Positions 1 through 9,714 of a DNA stretch of 64,000 bases are shown piece by piece. Numbering within the stretch: position 1 is the stretch's first letter; the number at the start of each line of letters is the position of its first letter. Source of the stretch: Prasinococcaceae sp. CCMP 1430 (taxonomy: Eukaryota > Prasinodermophyta > Palmophyllophyceae > Prasinococcales > Prasinococcaceae); assembly GCA_013416795.1 (NCBI GenBank), contig RQSC01001240.1, positions 1-64,000 on the forward strand, read 5' to 3'. The translations under genes and the position numbers were made by a program. Below the pieces are notes generated by a model, which worked only from the letters and a program-made list of their open reading frames with translations, ran no database searches and was not told where the DNA came from.

Positions 1-390
1 AGAGGCCGGCCGCGCGCTCGCCGTCGCCGCGGGCGCGCGCGGGGGCTCGCAGCCACTCGCGGCCGCTGGGGCGGACTGCGCCCGCCGCCCGCGCCCCGCT
101 CGTCGCTGAGTCTCAGCGGGTGAGCGATCGCCGGGGATTTTTTTGTGGCAGGGTGGGTGTTCAGGTCGGGCGTAGTGGCCCACTACTAACGGGGCGAAGG
201 GAGATGGAGGCCACGCTGCCGCAGCAGCTCGCGCGCTCCGGCAGCGGGGCGCCCCCCGGCGGCGGCGCGACGCCTTCGCCTCCTGCGGGCAGCCCGCCGC
301 CGGGGGCAGCGCCTCACCAACAGCAGCACCACCAGCACCAGCCCCGCCCGCAATGGGCACCCGCGCCGCCCGCGGGAGGCAGCTACGCGC

Positions 391-448
<58 letters not shown>

Positions 449-1114
449 TGTGTGTGTGTGTACAGTCCCATCGATGGTGGTACTGTACAGTACGTAGGCA
501 TTGTGCCTGGCCGAGCATCGCGTGGAAAGGGTGAGAAAAAAGGGAGAAACTACCGACAAAACGCATGCGATCCGCCGTCATTTTTCTCGCATTGTACGCG
601 CGCGGGGGGTGCGGAAAGTCTCTACGAGTAGCCTGGGTAAAACTGGGCGCCCCGGCCAAGCGGCGCGCGCTGGAACGACTTTGAGGCGGGCGTACATCCG
701 CCTGGCGAAGCGAACGATTTTTGTGGACACCTCTGTACTGTATACACGCTGGCAGTGCGGTGTTGTACGTGTAAATGAAAGGGAAGTTTTTTTTTTTGGC
801 GCGTGTTGTGGCAGCTGGCGGCGGCGATGCTCATGTGCGTAACCTTCCTTCGTGTCGATGCGCGTGCGAATGCGCGCGCGCAAGTATGCGCATCGATGTG
901 CGCTCGCATGCATGTGCTCATGCAAGAATGAAAGTCGATCCTTGGTGCTCTCCGTCGCTAGGGGTCGGTGGCCGCGTCGTACGTATGCCTGCGGGCTGCG
1001 GCGCCGTGTCCGACTCGTCGCNGCGCGGAGGTCGTCGCAGGTGGGCGCGGCGGCGTGGGTGGCGGCTCTGCGGCGGTGCTCGTGCAGCGTCAGCGCGAGG
1101 CGCAGGTGCTCGCG
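1..1114. other. Upstream non-coding region with TG microsatellite
   Basis: I see no convincing gene here. The open frames are products of GC richness and change strand and frame freely. It contains a TG dinucleotide run, purine/pyrimidine tracts near 785-800, and a single N at 1022 that interrupts any reading frame. It probably holds the promoter and 5' leader of the WW-domain protein gene that follows. Confidence 0.5.
394..461. repeat. (TG)n microsatellite
   Basis: An almost perfect TG dinucleotide run with one interruption (gatg) near 447. It is the same dinucleotide class as the much longer AC tract at 34.7-34.9 kb. Confidence 0.95.
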
Positions 1115-2629
1115 ATGGGCGCGCACGGCGTCGACCTGGAGGGGGTGCCCCACCGCGTCAGCGCGGACGGGTCCGGCAGCCCCGGCGGCGAGGTGTCCTC
1201 CCTGTCGGGGGGGGCGCACGCGCGCGGCCACAACAGGTCGGGAACGCTCTACCGGCGAGGGCCGGGCTCGTCCGCGCGCCACAGCGGCGAACTCGCTCCT
1301 TCGTCGGGGCGCCTGGTGGAGCGCCTGTGCGCGCTGGCGTTGCTGACATTGATGGCGGTGGTGGGGCTTCTCACCTTCCATGCGCCCGACAGCGCGCTGC
1401 CCGCGCGCTACCGCCGCGACGGGCGGGGCGCCTTCGACGGCGGCGCGGGCAGCGGGCGCTCCAAGGCGGTGTACGCCCCTGGAAGTGCGCGCCGCCGCCG
1501 CGGCACTTTCGATGGCGCCGAAACCGCCCAGTACGAGGATGGCGACAAATTCACAATGGCGGGCTTCGTCGACAACTACGCCATGTCGCTCGCATCGACG
1601 ACGCGCCCCAATAAGTACATCAAGAGCCGCACTGCCGAGGCGGAGGGCGCCATGCGCTGGATGGATGTGCTCGAAGAGCGCACGCGCCGCGCTGCGGCTG
1701 TGACCGCGGCCGTCAGCGGCATCGACGACGCTCAGCGCTCGGGCGGCAACGGCAAGAAGGCGGCGCGGACGGGCGATCCCTGCAACGCCGCGAAGGCGGC
1801 CGCGCGCGACGACAGCGCGCGCTTGCGTCACTGCGAGATCCACGGCGTGCATATCGCCGCGCACTGCCCGGCGCTGTGCTTCGAGGTGGCCGCCGCGGCC
1901 ATCGAGGACGCGCAGCTCATGGACGAGCTTATGGTGGACGTCCCTATGGTCCAAGAGGCCCTGGCGCGCGCGCAGTCGGGCGTGCCGACCTGCGTAGACT
2001 TCGACACTGCGCGCTGCTTCCAGACAGCCACGACGCACTCGTGCGTGGCGTCGGAGGGCGAGGAGGCCGACCAGTGGTTCGGTGTGAGCGAGATGAGCCT
2101 CATGTGCCCGCGCACGTGCATGTGGCTCCTCATCAGCGACAGCTATCGCTTCGCCCAGTCGTACTTCGACAGCCACCACTGCGATCAAATGGCGCAGGCA
2201 GACGGAACCTTTGCCACCGTTGACAAGAACAGCTTCTACAAGTCCATGCACATGGAGATCGCCCACAAGGTCCACAAGAGTGGCGGCATCGACCTGGAGT
2301 TCGCCAGCGAGCAGCGGCGCCTCAACATCGGTCTCGCGGACGGCTGGACCGTGAAGAAGGATTTCAAGTCAAAGAAGGCCTTCTACGAGCACGTTGACGG
2401 CAAGGTGCAGTGGGACCGTCCCGAGGGGTCCGAGGCTGCGATCAGCAAGGAGCGCTTTGCGCAGTTTGAGGCCGACGCCCGCGCAGCACGCGTGAAGGCG
2501 GTCGGCACCATGACGGTGCATGATCGCATTCTGCAGCGTCTCGCGCAGGGAGACGCGGCGACGAGGAGGGCCAGCGCGCAGCAAAAGAAGGCGACGTCAC
2601 CGCCGCCGAAGTCACAGGCAAAGTCCTAA
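1115..2629 (+). CDS. Membrane-anchored Cys-rich protein with WW domain
   Basis: Single-exon open frame of about 504 residues from the ATG at 1115. An ATG at 968 is in frame but reads through the N at 1022, so I prefer 1115. Residues about 75-90 form one hydrophobic segment (LALLTLMAVVGLLTF) after a basic stretch, fitting a type II signal anchor with the rest in the lumen or outside. Two Cys-rich stretches follow, around 1780-1885 (CEIHGVHIAAHCPALC) and 1990-2130 (ending MCPRTC), resembling loose ShK-type motifs. Near 2340-2420 a WW-like domain is visible: GW, then FYEH, then WDRP, the usual Trp-Tyr-Trp-Pro pattern. WW domains bind proline-rich ligands, normally in the cytosol, so its place after a signal anchor is odd. 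The C-terminus is basic and low-complexity. I do not recognise the whole protein; the function is unknown. Confidence 0.7.
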   Translation: MGAHGVDLEGVPHRVSADGSGSPGGEVSSLSGGAHARGHNRSGTLYRRGPGSSARHSGELAPSSGRLVERLCALALLTLMAVVGLLTFHAPDSALPARYRRDGRGAFDGGAGSGRSKAVYAPGSARRRRGTFDGAETAQYEDGDKFTMAGFVDNYAMSLASTTRPNKYIKSRTAEAEGAMRWMDVLEERTRRAAAVTAAVSGIDDAQRSGGNGKKAARTGDPCNAAKAAARDDSARLRHCEIHGVHIAAHCPALCFEVAAAAIEDAQLMDELMVDVPMVQEALARAQSGVPTCVDFDTARCFQTATTHSCVASEGEEADQWFGVSEMSLMCPRTCMWLLISDSYRFAQSYFDSHHCDQMAQADGTFATVDKNSFYKSMHMEIAHKVHKSGGIDLEFASEQRRLNIGLADGWTVKKDFKSKKAFYEHVDGKVQWDRPEGSEAAISKERFAQFEADARAARVKAVGTMTVHDRILQRLAQGDAATRRASAQQKKATSPPPKSQAKS

Positions 2630-3811
2630 GCGGCGACGCAGCAACAGGCGAAACCGCAAACGGCGATGCCGCAGCAGCAGCAAACAGCGAAGGGCAAATG
2701 AGGGAAGCGCTGGCGGTGCAGCCTGAACTCACACTTACTGGCTAGAGTGCGTGCACTGAGCAAGCGCAGCCGAACCGGCGTGCAAGAAGCAAGGGCTCCC
2801 AGTGCTCCGAACGATCCGCTGCGGGGTCAGTGTGGGGCTGCCAATGGTGCGCCGGTCACTTCTGCGCAGATAGTCACGTGCGTGATCGTCGGGGGCGGAG
2901 CTTGCATAAGACGGCCATACATAAACTTATACAGCACCAACGTCCCGAGTGCTTGAGCTCTGCGCGGCCGATCACGAAGGCCCGCGCCGTGCCTAGCTGT
3001 GCCTGCGAGGCTTCGAGCGGTGCGCGGCCACGGACGTACTACTAGGCACCCGCCAGTGCCTCGTGCGGCCCAGCAGCCCGCTCAGGGCCAGCTGGTGTGA
3101 AGACCGACACCGCATGCCGCATGTGCACGTCGGCCCGGGGGTGGGCGTGGCCACACGAACGACGCCACCCCACACACTGCTTTTGCCCATTGGCATGAGC
3201 TCAGCCCATCGGATGCGGTCTTGGTGCATGTACGGTTTGCATCGACAGCATTTGCGCGTACCGTTGACGGTACGACACGACGCAGCGCGTTCCCCCGCGC
3301 GCGCGTGCGCGCGCGCGCGCTTTTCGTTTTCGCGGAGGGACGCGCGCGCGAATTCGCGCGGTGAAAGAGGTTCGATCGAATGCGGTGCGGCGCGTTTCGG
3401 CGGATGCGAAATCGTGGAGATATTTTTTGGAGATATTTTTTTTGAAAATGCGCGCGCTGAGGTGTCGTCCGCTCGCGCGCCGTTCCCCGAGCGCGCGCGC
3501 GCGCGCTGCAGCGGCAGCAGAGGGCGAGAGGAGGGGTGGGGAGCAGGGAGTGCCTCGCGCTCCGCCTGCGCGCCCCTGCGCGCGCGCGCGCCCGCCTGCG
3601 AGAGGCCGAACCCCAAGTGCGGGCGGTTGGTGCGCGGCGCCGGCCGCGGCACAGGCGCGCCCCGCCGCGGCGCCGCGCCCCTCGCCTGGGGTGCGGGCAC
3701 CGCCCCTCTCTGTCTCTCTCTGTCTCTCTCGCGTGCGCGCACGTGCCGCTCGGGCGCTCGCCCCCGCCCGCTCGCATCCTCTGGCTGCCGCTGCGCCGCC
3801 GCGCGGGGGCG
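2630..3811. other. Intergenic region without a recognisable gene
   Basis: About 1.2 kb between two + strand genes. It contains a CG-dinucleotide-rich stretch (3290-3360), a short AT island with repeated gagatattttttt (3415-3445), and a CT-rich tract (3710-3735) just upstream of the DUOXA-DUOX start. It is probably the 3' UTR of the WW protein plus the promoter of the oxidase. I see no conserved coding. Confidence 0.5.
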
Positions 3812-6800
3812 ATGGCGAGGACCGTGTTGCACACGCCCGCGGCGCCATTCGCGACAGCCGCTCTGCTCGGGGTCATCGGTGCGTTCGCGCTGCGCGCCGC
3901 GCCCCCCAGCCTTTGCATAGCTGCAACACAGCCCTCGGCGCACGTCTTCAAGCCCCCCCCACCCCCCACCCCCCACCCACCAGCCCCCCAGCCCTCCACC
4001 CTAGCTCAGTTTGCGACGCACAGTCCGCGCGCGAGGGCAGACGCCTAGGCGCTGACAGCGCATCATGTCCTTGGGACGCCGCTGCGCCTTTCTGCCGGGC
4101 GGCCTGCAGCGGCAGTCACGCTGCTGTCGTTGGCGGTGACCGGCGAGCGCTGGGCGGTCGGCTCGCTCTCGTCGCCGCTGCTCCCGCTGCGTAGCGGCGG
4201 AGGCGGCGGAGCGCTGGCCGCGCCGGGCCGCGTGACGCTCGAGGTGGGGCTGACGACCGCCACGGCGAGCGTGAGCGACATGGACGGCGCGTCCTTTCCC
4301 GCGCCCTGGCGTATGGCGGGGCTCTATCCGGACGGCGAGGGCTGCTGTGAGGCCACCGTGGCGCTGAAGGACATCGCCGGCGCAGGCGCGCGCGCGCGCG
4401 CCGCCGGAGAGGCCGACCCCGTCTGGTGGGCGCTGCAGGTGCGTGGTGCGGCGCGCGTGCGGCGCGGCGCAGTAAGGCGCGAGGCAGCGCGGCGCGGCGT
4501 CTCCTCCATTCCTCCTCGTGTGGTGTGCCAGCCGCGCCACGGAAAACAAGAAAGCGCTCCCGCCGTCCACACGGCAGCTGCGCCGGACCTTGTGCCCCTG
4601 AAAGCCATCCGCGCGGCCACCGATCACGGTCAGCGCAGCTGGCGACCGGTGGCTGACCCGCCGCGCCGCAGCACGCCACGACGCTCGCGCGCGATCCGAC
4701 AGGCGCTCGGACCGCCCTTCAAGTACGGCATTGGCTTCAGGGTCGTCGGCGTAGTCATACGCCTACTCGGCGGCGCTTCGCTCGCTGTGAGCCTCTGGAT
4801 ATTCTTCCTGCTCTGGAACAATGCGTGGTTGATGGCTACCGCCGCCGCGGCGCTTGCCGCGGCGCTCGCGGCCGGCGCGTTGGGCTTCTTCCACGGCCTC
4901 GCGCCGATGGGGCTCGAGTTCGAGGTGTCGGGTGAGCTCGTCGGCGTGCGGGCCGGCCCTAGCCACGATGCAATGATCGCCGCCGCAGCCGTCCTGGCCT
5001 GCGTGGCCGTCGCCTGTTTGGGTGCGCTCGCCGTGCGCAGCAGCAATGCAGGATCTGGTGCAAAGCCCAGCGGCTCGCCCCGTCGTTCGGCGCAGGGTCA
5101 GGGCAGCAAGTCCAAGCCCAGCGGCCCGCCCCGTCGTTCGGTGCAGGGTCAGGGCAGCAAGTACAAGCGGGCAATAGCTGCCACGGCCGCCATACTGTGT
5201 CTGGCTCTTCCGAGCGCGCACGCCGACGGCTGCCCCTTTGGCTTCGACTTGGCGAGCAGCCCGGCCGCAGCAGCGTCTCCTGATCTGGGCGCGCACCTTC
5301 GCTCCCTTCAGGCATCGAAAGGGGTCCAAGCAGGTGCCGAACCGCTCAGCTGGGGCACACGCGTCCCAGATCGTCAAGGGTACGACGGCTACGGCAATAA
5401 CGCTCTCGATGCAAGCAACGGAGCCGCAGGGGTCATGCGCCGAGCCGCACCGGCAACGTACAGCGACGGCTTCGGCCGGATGGAGTTCGCGCGCCCGAAT
5501 CCCGTGGCCGTGTCGGAGGCCATGTGCGCCGCCCCATCAGCTGCGGGTGTGCGCGACACTGGCGATAACGCGCTCAGCGATCTCGTCGTGTTTTTCGGGC
5601 AGCATATCTCGCACGAGATCGCGCACTCTGGTGGCAAGGCATGCCCAATCGAAGCGCTTCCAATCCCGAACCCGGGCCAGGCTCATATTCAGGGCAAGGT
5701 ACCCTTCCAGCGTACGCGCTTCGTCGGTGGCAAGGGCCCGAACTCGCAACGCGAGCAGCTCTCGGCGGTGTCGGCGTTCATCGACGGCTCGGCTATCTAC
5801 GGAAATACCAAAGCGCACGCAGACAAGCTGCGCGCGTACGAAGGCGGTCGCCTCGCCACGCTTGCCGACGGGGCACACGATACGGTGCATCCAGGAATGG
5901 AGACGCTCCCTCGGAGGAGTTCCGGTGGTGGCGACCCGGGCGACATCAACATGGTGAACCCGGTGCGCCGGCCGGACGGTACATATTTCGAGCTGGGCAA
6001 CAATAGGGGCAACGAAAGCCCCGGACTGCTTACCCTCCAGGTTATGTGGGTTCGGGAGCACAACAGGCACGCCGGCCGCATTGCCGCGGCAGACCCTGAC
6101 GCGACTGATGAGGAAGTCTACCAAGCCGCTCGTCGATGGACGATCGCGACGCAGCAGCGCCTCACGCTCGAGTATCTGAGTGTGCTTGGCATCGATCTCG
6201 GAGAATACGCCGGCTACGACCCGACGGTCGATGCGCGCGTCGCGAACGAATTCGCGACGGCGGCCATGCGCTTTGGTCACTCGATGGTGAGCCCCATGAC
6301 CCTCCGCGGCACCTATGTCGGCGACTCGCAGCTGGGTACGGGTTGTGCCAGTCTGCAGGAAACAGAACCGCTGCGCCTCTGCTCGCACTTCTTCTCGCCC
6401 GAGCACGTGATTGGCCCTTCGGGCTCACTTACAGCTGTTCTGCGTGGGGTGATCGGCTCGGTGGCACAGGCAGTCGATACCGTGGTAGTTGATGACCTCC
6501 GCACCTTTCTCTTCAGCCCGCCCTTTCCCACGAAGAAGCCGCGTATGGATTTGGTCGCGGTGAACATTCAACGCGGGCGTGACCACGGCCTGGCTGACTT
6601 CAACACGGTCCGGCAAGCGTATGGGCTGCCCGCCATCTCTTCGGCGCTCGATGTCACGTCTGATGCAGAGCTGGCGCAGCGCATGAATACCACGTACGGC
6701 GGGCGCGTCGCAGACACTCTGGACCTTTTCATCGGCGGTTTAGCCGAGGACCACGCAAGCGCCGATCCCGGCGCGCTGACTCAGCCGACAGCAAAGCTCG

Positions 6801-8755
6801 GTCCGACGTTCAAGGCGATCATCAAGGACCAGTTTAGACGCGTGCGCGACGGGGACAGCTGGTGGTACGAGCGCCCTGCTGCCCAGGGCGGCTACTTCGA
6901 TGATGCGGAGATTCAGCTGCTCCACGACTTCACCATGGCAGACTTTGTCGCGTTGAACGGCGACATACGTTCAGCCGAATTGAGGGACGCGGGGCTGCCC
7001 CATGGGAGCCCATTCTACGCGCCAGCGCTTGGCTGCTCGGACGCTCAATACGACCAGCTGATCGACGCAGCAGGGGAGTGTTTGGCGAAGCAGTGTGGGT
7101 ACGCACGCAACGCCGACTCGGTGGCGTGTAACGATCCTGGTCGCATGCGCCAGCAATTCTACGATTATGGATGGGGATACCTGGTCCTCACTGCGATCCT
7201 GGCTGTCTCTGTGGTCGTCGCAGTCTACGCCGGCTTCAGACGCCGCCATCGGAGCCAGAGCTTCTGGCTCACGTTTGTGTCACAGGCGGTAGTGCAACAT
7301 CTGCGGTGGTTTCAGTCTGCAGATGCGCGCGCGGCGAGAATCAAGGGCCTCGCTCAGATTGCCTGCTCGTCGCAGCCGCCCACCGACGACGACACGCAGG
7401 AAAGCGCGGAGGAAGAGGCAGCGCTTCTGGCGCTGTGGATGGAGGTGCAAGACGTCGATGATCTCGACGCGACCCTGGATAAGCTGGGTCCGGCCGAGCT
7501 TTGGGCCCGGTTGACCTCTGACGTCGTGCTGGATCGGAGCGAGCTCGCCGCTTTCCTCGGCGTGAAGCTCGACAACGCGCTGGTGTGCGCGATCTTTCGC
7601 GTGCTCGATGAGGATGAGAGCGGCGAGCTGTCGTTCGCCGAGTGGAGAGCGCTGATGCGTCTGATCGTCGGAGCGCACACAGAGAAGGGTGCGGACGTCG
7701 CCTTCGCCCTCTTCGATCGGGACGGGAACGGGGACATAGACGCCGAGGAGTTTGCGTCCGTCCTACGCGCCAACTTGCGCGAGTCAGGCATGGACGAAAC
7801 GGCTGTCGAGCGCCTCGACTTGCCTGCTCATTTCGCGCGGATAGACGTTGACATGTCGGGCTCGGTTTGCAAGGACGAATTCTGCGCTCTGCTCGAGAGC
7901 CTAGGCATGGACCCCAAGGCGAGCGTCACCCCAGGTCGCGGGACCGCTCTGGAGAGCTACCTCAGCGCGCGCGCCGAGCGCCTCAATCGCGTGCCGATGC
8001 GACAGGCGGTGGCTGATTTCGTGGCAGAGAGCACGCGCGACTTGGTCGCACTCGCTTTCCAATCGCGAAAGCTTTTGCTGCTGTTCGGTGTGTACCTCGT
8101 CCTTCTCGCCTGCATCATTTGGGAGCGCCTCGAGTACTATTATCAGATCGTGCAGCTGCGCTGGGCCTCGCAGGAGGGCGTGCCCAAGAGCCGCGTGACT
8201 GCCCAGCTCGTTGGTTTGCATTTCGCGTTCGTCTTTATTACCAAGTGCTCCCGCTTCCTCGCCGCGGTCGGATCAACACCCGTGGGATCGTGGCTGCCTC
8301 TGAGCCGGCTGCAGCTCGTGCACAACTTCGCCGGGCTCGGAGGGGCGGTCGTCGCCGCCGCGCACATGTACTACCATTTCCACAATTTCTACTACCTCAG
8401 CGAGATGATGACGCCAATGCTCAACTGCTGGTTCGGCCTGGGACTCAGCGCGGGCGAAGACCTCACCTTCGCTGGCATGATGCTTGCTGTACCGACGCTC
8501 ACGACCGGCCACCTGAGCACGGTGTTCTTCATGCTTCTGTTAGCGTTCGCATTGCCTGCTGTGCGGGCTCATGCGTACGGCGTCTTTCTGTGGGTGCACT
8601 ACCTGTCGGGGTACATTCTGGTGACCCTGCTGTTCCTGCACGGCAGCATTGAGCTCGTCCAGGAGCCGCACTTTTGGTACTTCATGATCGGGCCGCTGCT
8701 GCTCTACACGCACGAGCGACTGCGCGCTCAAGACGATGTTACTGCGCCGCCATAA
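3812..8755 (+). CDS. DUOXA-DUOX fusion: dual oxidase maturation factor joined to dual oxidase
   Basis: One open frame carries two proteins that are normally separate. Part 1 (to about 5040) looks like DUOXA: a hydrophobic N-terminus, a luminal segment (VTLEVGLTTATASV), then three membrane helices (about 4720-4800, 4830-4900, 4970-5040). A linker and an internal signal sequence (5164-5225) follow. Part 2 is DUOX: an animal-type haem peroxidase domain (about 5370-7060) with distal Gln/His in FGQHISHE, proximal His in RFGHS and NIQRGRDHG; one membrane span; three EF-hands (7600-7890, e.g. DRDGNGDIDAEEF); then the six-helix ferric-reductase core with paired His (HNF...AHMYYH; WVHY...FLHG). DUOX makes extracellular H2O2 with Ca2+ control, and DUOXA is needed for its ER exit. 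Likely introns are 3879-4058 (weak) and 4439-4702 (GTGCGT...CGACAG, 264 nt, stop-free). The frame stops at 8755, before the FAD domain. The family calls are strong; the exon 1 start is tentative. Confidence 0.88.
5063..5164 (+). repeat. 2 x 51-bp tandem repeat in DUOXA-DUOX linker
   Basis: Two 51-bp copies with few differences encode two 17-residue basic units, KPSGSPRRSAQGQGSKS and KPSGPPRRSVQGQGSKY. They lie exactly between the last DUOXA helix and the signal-like helix that opens the DUOX half, so they form the predicted cytosolic linker. Confidence 0.95.
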
Positions 8756-8756
8756 C

Positions 8757-9227
8757 TTCCGCGCTGGCGGCGACTACGCCGTCCAGAGGGCGCACCTGCT
8801 GTGGCTCGCGCCAAATCAGGCGACTTTTGACAGCCTGCGCCCAGCGCTCGAGGACCTGGAGCGCCTGGACGCTGATGAGGTGCTCCAGCTCGACTTCGCC
8901 ATCACTCGCGCAAAATCGAGCGGCGACGCGCGCGCGCTCATGCTCACGGCGGTCGACAAGTTAGACAAGGAGGGCGGCTCAGGCGGCCTGATGAACTTCC
9001 GCCGGGCCAACGTGCACTTTGGAAGCTTCAAGAGTGAACAGATCATGCGCTATCTGGCGGATGCTGTCGAGAGCGCGGGCGCTGAGCTCCAGCTCGAGGG
9101 TGGTCGCAAGCCGCGCATCGCCGTCCAGACCTGCGGTCCCACACCCATGACGGCCGCCGTTTGGTCGTCAGCGCGGTCCCTGCAGCAGCAGGGCCACTTC
9201 CTGGACGTCTTCGAAGACATCTTTTGA
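8757..9227 (+). CDS. NADPH-binding C-terminal part of the DUOX, out of frame
   Basis: Reads in a different frame from the upstream oxidase and ends at 9227. The segment HLLWLAPNQATFDSL matches the place in NOX/DUOX proteins that follows the nucleotide-binding motif. The end carries VQTCGPTPMT (family CGPxxM motif) and finishes in FEDIF, like the aromatic C-terminus typical of NOX enzymes (…xxF). The FAD-binding part (HPFT motif) and the GGxGxxP motif, together about 150 residues, are absent between the two parts, and no DNA is available to hold them. Either the assembly lost about 450 bp or the gene is broken. Confidence 0.75.
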   Translation, partial: FRAGGDYAVQRAHLLWLAPNQATFDSLRPALEDLERLDADEVLQLDFAITRAKSSGDARALMLTAVDKLDKEGGSGGLMNFRRANVHFGSFKSEQIMRYLADAVESAGAELQLEGGRKPRIAVQTCGPTPMTAAVWSSARSLQQQGHFLDVFEDIF

Positions 9228-9714
9228 AGTCTGGACCCTTCAGCGTCAGCATTGGCGGCGAGGACCACCACTGTGACGTCCTACTAAGTTAGCTAAAGTA
9301 CAGTGTAAGTAAGTAAGTGCACTGTGTAAGTCTTTTGGCAGCAAGAAAGGGCCGGCGTGGTGCGAATGCATAACACTGTCCATTACGTCTACGCGAGTTC
9401 TGTCGCGAGTGGCTTGGATTGGCACCGCGATGGTGCTGCTTAGGATCGTTGTGTGTGTGTTGCATGGCTTAGGTGACTCGCTTTCGTGTCCGGTGGTGCG
9501 AGCGGACGCACGCGCGCGCGCGGCGCGGTCGCTCGTGTCGGCGGTGGCATGTGCTTAGCAGGTGGTGTCCCTGGCGGAGGAAGACAAAAAGCATCCTGGA
9601 AGGCCTGTCCATAGCTTGTCTAGTCGGGCCACTGAATGGAGATGCCTTCGTGGTGCTGACCTCACCACTGATGCCGCAGCAGAAGTGCGGGAGAGTGTAC
9701 CTCTCTCGCTCTCC
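9228..9714. other. Convergent intergenic region
   Basis: About 490 bp between the oxidase (+) and the DM15 gene (-), which end towards each other. It contains a short repeat-rich stretch (aagta/agtgta units at 9290-9335) and no convincing coding. It probably holds both 3' UTRs. Confidence 0.5.

Noticed and set aside
120-659. Open frames made of TG/AC repeats encoding Val-Cys and Thr-His runs
   Set aside because: They exist only because the microsatellite has no stops.
578-2275. A 565-codon minus-strand open frame opposite the WW-domain gene
   Set aside because: It is the GC-rich shadow of the + gene, reads His/Arg/Ala-rich nonsense, crosses the N at 1022 and has no family motif.
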